Below, one piece after another: positions 14,154 through 18,106 of a stretch of DNA of 18,106 nucleotides. The notes below the pieces were generated by a model, which did no database searches, had not been told where the DNA came from, and saw only the letters and a program-made list of their open reading frames with translations. Source of the DNA: an uncultured Clostridia bacterium (GTDB lineage Bacteria; Bacillota; Clostridia; UMGS1810). Made by a program: the position numbers and the translations under genes. How positions within the stretch are numbered: position 1 is the first letter of the stretch; every line of letters starts with the position of its first letter. The stretch covers positions 1 through 18,106 of the forward strand of contig CAKSFP010000040.1 of NCBI GenBank assembly GCA_934454585.1. Reading direction: 5' to 3'.

Positions 14154-15074
14154 TCACCTGCCCGACAAACTGTAAATCAAGCTGCTGCAACCGGTCATAA
14201 TTATTGCTATCAGACCGATTATTATTCCGAAAATCTGCATCGGTTTGAGGTTTTCTCTAAACAATACTTTACCCATTACGGTTGAGAGCAGAACCATTGA
14301 ACCGTTACTTACAGGGAAGAATATCACACTCAGTATCTCTTTGGCGAGCATGACATTTAACCTTTGATACAGGCAGCTTGCGATTCCGCAAACTATTACA
14401 TAAACCCATGCTCCTTTTCGTATTTTCGGATTCGGCTTACCGGCAGCTTTATTGAACAGAAATCCGACAACGGCGAACAAAACCGCCGTCACAACCGATG
14501 CGGTGAGCATCATTGCATTTACCTCGGTTGAAACATCGGATTTTCCGAACATCTTATTTATTATTCCCAGAAATCCTCCGGCAACAAAAAATGCAAATGC
14601 ATAGGCAAACCATTTGAGCGTCAGTTTTTCACCGCTCTTTTTCGGATTGATGCAAAGTATAAGCGAGACAATAAGCAGAGCCATCCCTATGTATTGCACG
14701 GCGTTTACGGGCGGTTCATTGGCATATATCACGCCGAACCATGTCGCAATGATAAACGCACAGCTGCCGATAAGCGTGGTGAGAGATACGGGTCCTTCTC
14801 CGAGAGAACAGGTCTTTGTGAATAGAAATGCACACATGATAACGCCGTATGCCGCGCCGAAAACAAAAGCCGCCGGGCTTGCGCCGCTGTCCGGTGATGC
14901 AAGATACCAAATGCCGAGAACGACCGTCCACACAACGCTGAGTGCCGCGTTAAATAAAAACAAATCGCCGGAATTTGAGGCGAGTTTTTTGTTTGAAAAA
15001 CTGCGCAATAGACAGCTGCTGAATACCGAAAGGCAAATTGAGATTGCCATTAAAACATATTTTATGTTACCCAC
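14154..15074 (-). CDS. DMT-superfamily (EamA-like) permease
   Basis: A 306-residue membrane protein with about ten hydrophobic helices. Visible segments include YVLMAISICLSVFSSCLLRS, SLTTLIGSCAFIIATWFGVIY, and a final FGIIIGLIAIIMTG helix. The two-repeat layout is that of drug/metabolite transporters; the substrate is not readable. The start is GTG at 15074 with GGAG nine bases upstream. It lies 48 bases downstream of the AraC-type regulator gene on the same strand, so the two probably form an operon, and the permease may import or export the regulator's ligand. It is only distantly similar to the plus-strand EamA gene at 11516. Confidence 0.88.
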   Translation of the reverse strand: MGNIKYVLMAISICLSVFSSCLLRSFSNKKLASNSGDLFLFNAALSVVWTVVLGIWYLASPDSGASPAAFVFGAAYGVIMCAFLFTKTCSLGEGPVSLTTLIGSCAFIIATWFGVIYANEPPVNAVQYIGMALLIVSLILCINPKKSGEKLTLKWFAYAFAFFVAGGFLGIINKMFGKSDVSTEVNAMMLTASVVTAVLFAVVGFLFNKAAGKPNPKIRKGAWVYVIVCGIASCLYQRLNVMLAKEILSVIFFPVSNGSMVLLSTVMGKVLFRENLKPMQIFGIIIGLIAIIMTGCSSLIYSLSGR

Positions 15075-15122
15075 TTTTGAAAACTCCTTTTATATTTGCA
15101 GAAAAATTATACATATCATTTA

Positions 15123-15968
15123 TTAATCTTGCATGGATTTAGCCGTATGCAGTTCCGCATGATATCGCCCGGGGGAGATTCCGTATTTTTTTGAAAATGC
15201 CCCGGTGAAGTGTGCCGCATCAAAAAATCCTGTTGAAACCGCAATTTCGCTTATTGTGAGATTGTCGTGCTCCATCATCGCCTTGGCGCGCTCCAATCTG
15301 TATGAAATCAAAAACTGCGCCGGCGAGATGTTCAGATTTTTCTTGAAAATCCTGTACAGACCTGTCCTGTCTATGCCGACATATGCGGCAATGCTCTCAA
15401 CCGTAATTTTTTCGGGATAGTTATCCTCAATGTATGATATCGCACGGCGCACATAATGCTGAGGCAGGTTTGTATTGGCGTTTCGCTGCGTGTTTGCCTT
15501 CACAAGACGGCTCATCACAAGCAGAAAGTACCCTGTCACATCATAGCCGCGCGCAGATTGATCTTTGCTTGCCGAATGCATCATCGTCAGGTCGTGCAGC
15601 ATATCGTCGGTGAGGTCAAATTCAAAAATCATATTATCCTCGTTCAATCCGGCGCTGTGTACAAGCGTCTCATCATCCGCACCGCAAAAGTTGGCATAGA
15701 TATATTTCCACGGCTCGTCAATGTCCGCGGTATAGGTGTTCGGCATATCGGGGATAATCATAAATCCCTGACCGGCGCACAGCGAATATGTTTTGCCGCC
15801 GCAGGTATATGTGCCTTTGCCGGACAAAATGAAATGCGCCGAATAGTGACTGTACAAAAACGGGCCGCAAGAATGTCCGTTGTCACAAATTTGCAAACCG
15901 CATTGTGTAACGGCGAGGCTTTGGTTCGGCAGTTTTTTTATATCATAACGGTCGGTTTTATAACCCAA
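15123..15968 (-). CDS. AraC-family transcriptional regulator with cupin sensor domain
   Basis: The 281-residue protein has an N-terminal cupin-like ligand-binding half (GPFLYSHYSAHFILSGKGTY and GQGFMIIPDMPNTY are visible) of the type used to sense sugars. The C-terminal half has two helix-turn-helix motifs. The first is around ITVESIAAYVGIDRTGLYRIFKK; the second is around LTISEIAVSTGFFDAAHFTGAF, with the closing KKYGISPGRYH signature. The frame runs to a TTG at 15995, but AGGAGG falls inside that extension. The TTG at 15968, nine bases downstream of AGGAGG, is therefore the likely start. The gene is divergent from the Gfo/Idh/MocA-family gene and upstream of a DMT permease; it probably controls one or both. 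Confidence 0.92.
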   Translation of the reverse strand: MGYKTDRYDIKKLPNQSLAVTQCGLQICDNGHSCGPFLYSHYSAHFILSGKGTYTCGGKTYSLCAGQGFMIIPDMPNTYTADIDEPWKYIYANFCGADDETLVHSAGLNEDNMIFEFDLTDDMLHDLTMMHSASKDQSARGYDVTGYFLLVMSRLVKANTQRNANTNLPQHYVRRAISYIEDNYPEKITVESIAAYVGIDRTGLYRIFKKNLNISPAQFLISYRLERAKAMMEHDNLTISEIAVSTGFFDAAHFTGAFSKKYGISPGRYHAELHTAKSMQD

Positions 15969-16015
15969 CTTATCGTCCCTCCTTGCAATTTTCAAAAACT
16001 AAAATCTACATTCTT

Positions 16016-16044
16016 AATATAACACCATGTGAAATGTTTTGCAA
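16016..16044 (-). promoter_or_regulatory. Sigma-A promoter for the araC-type regulator
   Basis: On the minus strand TTGCAA (16039-16044) and TATATT (16016-16021) are separated by exactly 17 bases. The leader to the start at 15968 is about 40 bases. Confidence 0.65.
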
Positions 16045-16110
16045 TATGGATTTTGAAACTTGCAACAAATGTACAAGAAAGAAACAACATCTTTATATGG
16101 AATTTCGCAA
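16039..16110. promoter_or_regulatory. Candidate AraC-type operator repeats in the divergent region
   Basis: TTGCAA occurs at 16039-16044 and 16060-16065, 21 bases apart or two helical turns. A related TTCGCAA lies at 16104-16110. ATATGG also occurs twice (16044-16049 and 16095-16100), each time shortly before a GCAA-containing motif. AraC-family proteins usually bind direct half-sites about 21 bases apart, so these are plausible binding sites between the two divergent genes. The first TTGCAA is also the regulator's own -35 element, which would allow autoregulation. Confidence 0.45.
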
Positions 16111-16198
16111 AAAAAATGTTATTATAAAGGTATGATGTGACCGAGAGCATCAGTCGGTCTGATACAAAATATTGAAATATTGAAAGGATATGATCTGA

Positions 16199-17458
16199 AT
16201 GCGTGAAAAAATCAGGATAGGTTTTGTGGGTTGCGGACAATTCTGCAAGTTTTTTGTTCCGCTGTTTAAGGCGCATCCGGCGGTAGAATTTGTGGCTGTC
16301 ACCGACAAATTCCCCGAGAGGTGCAAGGAATATGATGAAAAATTCGGCGTGGACAGAATATTTGACTGTTATGACGATATGCTTGCGTCAGGCGACATCA
16401 ATACGGTGGCGATATTCTCTCAGAGAAATCAGCATGGTGAAATGGCGATTGCCGCATTGAGAGCCGGCAAGAATGTATACAGTGCCGTTCCGATGGCAAC
16501 AAGTATTGAGGATATAAAAGAAATTGTCCGTCTTGTAAAGGAGACGGGACTTACTTATTCAATGGGCGAAACAGGCATATATCGCCCGGCTGCGATCTTC
16601 TGCCGTGAAAAGTTTGCGTCCGGCGAAATGGGCGATATGGTATATGCAGAGGCACAGTACAATCATGATATGAGCAGCCTGTATGATGTGTTTAAGTACA
16701 CTGAAAAAGACCAATGGAAGAAGATGGCGGGATTGCCGCCGTTCTATTACCCTACTCATTCCACATCTATGGTTTTGTCTGCCGCAAAAGCTCATGCAGT
16801 TAAAGTTGCCGCATTTGGCTATGAGGATAAAACCGACACCGATATTTTCGGCGAGGGTATGAACTATTGGGACAACCCGTTTTCAAACAGCTCAATGCTG
16901 ATAAAACTCAGCAACGGTGCAATCGCAAGGATAAGCGAAAACAGGAGAATTGCGTGGGGTGTGCCGGAGACATATATCTCAAACTTCCATGGAACAAAAG
17001 CATCATATGAATGTTCGCTTATACATCATTCTTACATAAAGGTCGGCGATCCTAAACCCGAATATGAGGATGTGAGCGATCTGCTCAACCCGATAGAGCT
17101 TTCAAAGCATAAGGATGATCCCGAATTTGTTGCAAAGGCGGTTAAAGGCGAATGGGCAAGCGGTGAAGCACCCATACAGATAATTGACAGAATACCGGAC
17201 GAAATCAAGGATATGGAAACAAACCACGCCGGAACACATAAATTTATGGTTGATGATTTTTGTCAGGCGTATATGTCGGGCAAACTTTCGCCGACAAACG
17301 CATGGCAGGCGGCAAGGTACAATTTGCCCGGTCTGACCGCGCATATAAGTGCTATGGAAGGCGGAGTGACTATGGATGTTCCCGATCTCGGAAATCCGCC
17401 GGAGGGAATGGAAGTATTGTCTGCGGACAGAAAAGAAAACGAGGTGAAGTATAAATAA
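16199..17458 (+). CDS. Gfo/Idh/MocA-family oxidoreductase lacking the usual EKP lysine
   Basis: The 419-residue protein has an N-terminal NAD(P)-binding Rossmann fold (IGFVGCGQF, G11 and G13) followed by the alpha/beta domain typical of sugar or inositol dehydrogenases of this family. The segment that normally reads E-K-P is here A96-V97-P98 (NVYSAVPMATS), so the conserved lysine is replaced by valine. A GLPPFYYPTHSTSM segment, which may supply an active-site histidine, is also visible. The substrate is unknown; a sugar derivative is likely from family and context. The ATG has AAGGA about ten bases upstream. The gene is divergent from an AraC-type regulator. Its TAA shares one base with the ATG of the next gene, so the two are translationally coupled. 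Confidence 0.9.
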   Translation: MREKIRIGFVGCGQFCKFFVPLFKAHPAVEFVAVTDKFPERCKEYDEKFGVDRIFDCYDDMLASGDINTVAIFSQRNQHGEMAIAALRAGKNVYSAVPMATSIEDIKEIVRLVKETGLTYSMGETGIYRPAAIFCREKFASGEMGDMVYAEAQYNHDMSSLYDVFKYTEKDQWKKMAGLPPFYYPTHSTSMVLSAAKAHAVKVAAFGYEDKTDTDIFGEGMNYWDNPFSNSSMLIKLSNGAIARISENRRIAWGVPETYISNFHGTKASYECSLIHHSYIKVGDPKPEYEDVSDLLNPIELSKHKDDPEFVAKAVKGEWASGEAPIQIIDRIPDEIKDMETNHAGTHKFMVDDFCQAYMSGKLSPTNAWQAARYNLPGLTAHISAMEGGVTMDVPDLGNPPEGMEVLSADRKENEVKYK

Positions 17459-17991
17459 TGACTGTAAACACCAAGCAGGAACTTCCTCAGCTTTTTATGA
17501 GAAATAACGATATAACGGCTCTGCCGCCGCTGTGTCTGCCAAAGGGCGGAATGTCACTGCATACGCACACAGAGGGTGAAGAAGAAAATTGGGAGACACT
17601 TATTGAAAAGGCATTCGGAAGTTACTATTCTTTTGATGAATTTATAAGAAACGGCGGCGATTATGCCCCTGAACATATCCTTTACTTAAATAAAGACGGG
17701 ATTGACATAGCAACTGCGACGGCGGTCGAAAAGGAAACATTTCCCGGTGAGGGATGGTTTAGGATGATCGGTACGATTCCCGAATCGAGAGGATTGGGTG
17801 CGGGGCGGCTTATTTGCCTTGCCGCACTGCACTCCCTTGCCGCACGCGGATATAAGACAGCCGTATTGTCAACCGACGATGAGCGCATCCCGGCGATAAA
17901 AATCTATCTTTCGCTCGGATTTGAGCCGATTTATACTCACGACAGTCACAAAGAACGCTGGGAAAAGGTTATGAAGATAATAAACGGATAG
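17458..17991 (+). CDS. GNAT-family N-acetyltransferase
   Basis: The 177-residue protein has the GNAT acetyl-CoA-binding motif A in WFRMIGTIPESRGLGAGRLICLAAL, with the R/Q-x-x-G-x-G/A pattern as RGLGAG. A later SLGFEPIY strand closes the fold. The N-terminal about 45 residues carry a cluster MSLHTHTEGEEENWE of unclear role. It starts on the last base of the preceding stop codon, so it must be expressed with the Gfo/Idh/MocA-family gene. The pair suggests modification of an amino sugar or related compound, but the substrate is not known. Confidence 0.85.
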   Translation: MTVNTKQELPQLFMRNNDITALPPLCLPKGGMSLHTHTEGEEENWETLIEKAFGSYYSFDEFIRNGGDYAPEHILYLNKDGIDIATATAVEKETFPGEGWFRMIGTIPESRGLGAGRLICLAALHSLAARGYKTAVLSTDDERIPAIKIYLSLGFEPIYTHDSHKERWEKVMKIING

Positions 17992-18024
17992 GCGCAGGTG
18001 ACGAATCCGAACTTTTTTGCAGTC

Positions 18025-18105
18025 GGCTAGGAGCATATATTATATATTTGCAAAACACGCCCTACGGCTATGGATTTTGCAAATATATAATATATGCTCC
18101 AAGCC
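18025..18105. repeat. Near-perfect 81-base palindrome at the window end
   Basis: A 26-base arm (18030-18055, beginning GGAGCATATATT and ending TTTGCAAAA) is exactly complementary to 18075-18100. Beyond an A/A mismatch the pairing continues for four more bases (GGCT at 18025-18028 with AGCC at 18102-18105), giving 30 paired positions around a 19-base loop. It lies just after the GNAT gene. It may act as a terminator for that operon, but its length and AT-rich core suggest a mobile or dispersed palindromic repeat. The window ends one base later, so it may extend further. Confidence 0.85.
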
Positions 18106-18106
18106 T

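Noticed and set aside
13888..14175. 95-codon plus-strand frame after spoIIR
   Set aside because: It begins inside spoIIR in another frame, has no ribosome site, and passes through the palindrome at 14049-14072.
1..18106. CRISPR array, tRNA or rRNA genes
   Set aside because: No regularly spaced repeats, cloverleaf sequences or rRNA segments were seen.

Overview
The window reads as chromosomal DNA of a Gram-positive, spore-forming Clostridia-type bacterium (Eubacteriales, plausibly a gut lineage). The evidence is a spoIIR gene, a remnant of a cotJC spore-coat gene, a Firmicutes-style infC-rpmI-rplT operon with an L20-type leader, strong AGGAGG ribosome binding sites and TTGACA/TATAAT promoters. 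The species cannot be named from sequence alone.

Positions 1 to about 6298 look like the right-hand part of an inserted defence island. In order it carries the 3' end of a RhuM-family gene, a two-domain specificity subunit (hsdS), a very AT-rich gene for a small membrane-anchored protein of unknown function, and a large restriction subunit (hsdR) with an N-terminal DUF4145-like domain. The modification gene hsdM is not in the window and is expected further left. About 490 bases of non-coding, repeat-rich sequence follow. The island ends abruptly inside cotJC, which has lost its promoter and about its first 27-30 codons but keeps the rest, including all recognisable di-manganese ligands.

Positions 6299 to 13948 are ordinary core genome. 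On the minus strand lies recR-greA-lysS, reading away from a good promoter and ending at a strong bidirectional terminator. The LysRS carries an extra C-terminal tRNA-binding (Trbp111/MetRS-C-like) domain. On the plus strand lies infC-rpmI-rplT, with a consensus promoter, an attenuator leader and an ATC start codon on infC. An EamA permease, ispE (MEP isoprenoid pathway) and spoIIR (forespore-to-mother-cell signal) follow.

Positions 14154 to 17991 are an accessory metabolic locus. An AraC-type regulator and a DMT permease form a minus-strand pair. They are divergent from a Gfo/Idh/MocA-family oxidoreductase that lacks the usual EKP lysine, whose stop codon overlaps the start of a GNAT acetyltransferase gene. 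The window ends in a near-perfect 81-base palindrome.

The best candidates for something undescribed are the RhuM/HsdS/small membrane protein/DUF4145-HsdR arrangement, the island-cotJC junction with its structured end, and the terminal palindrome.
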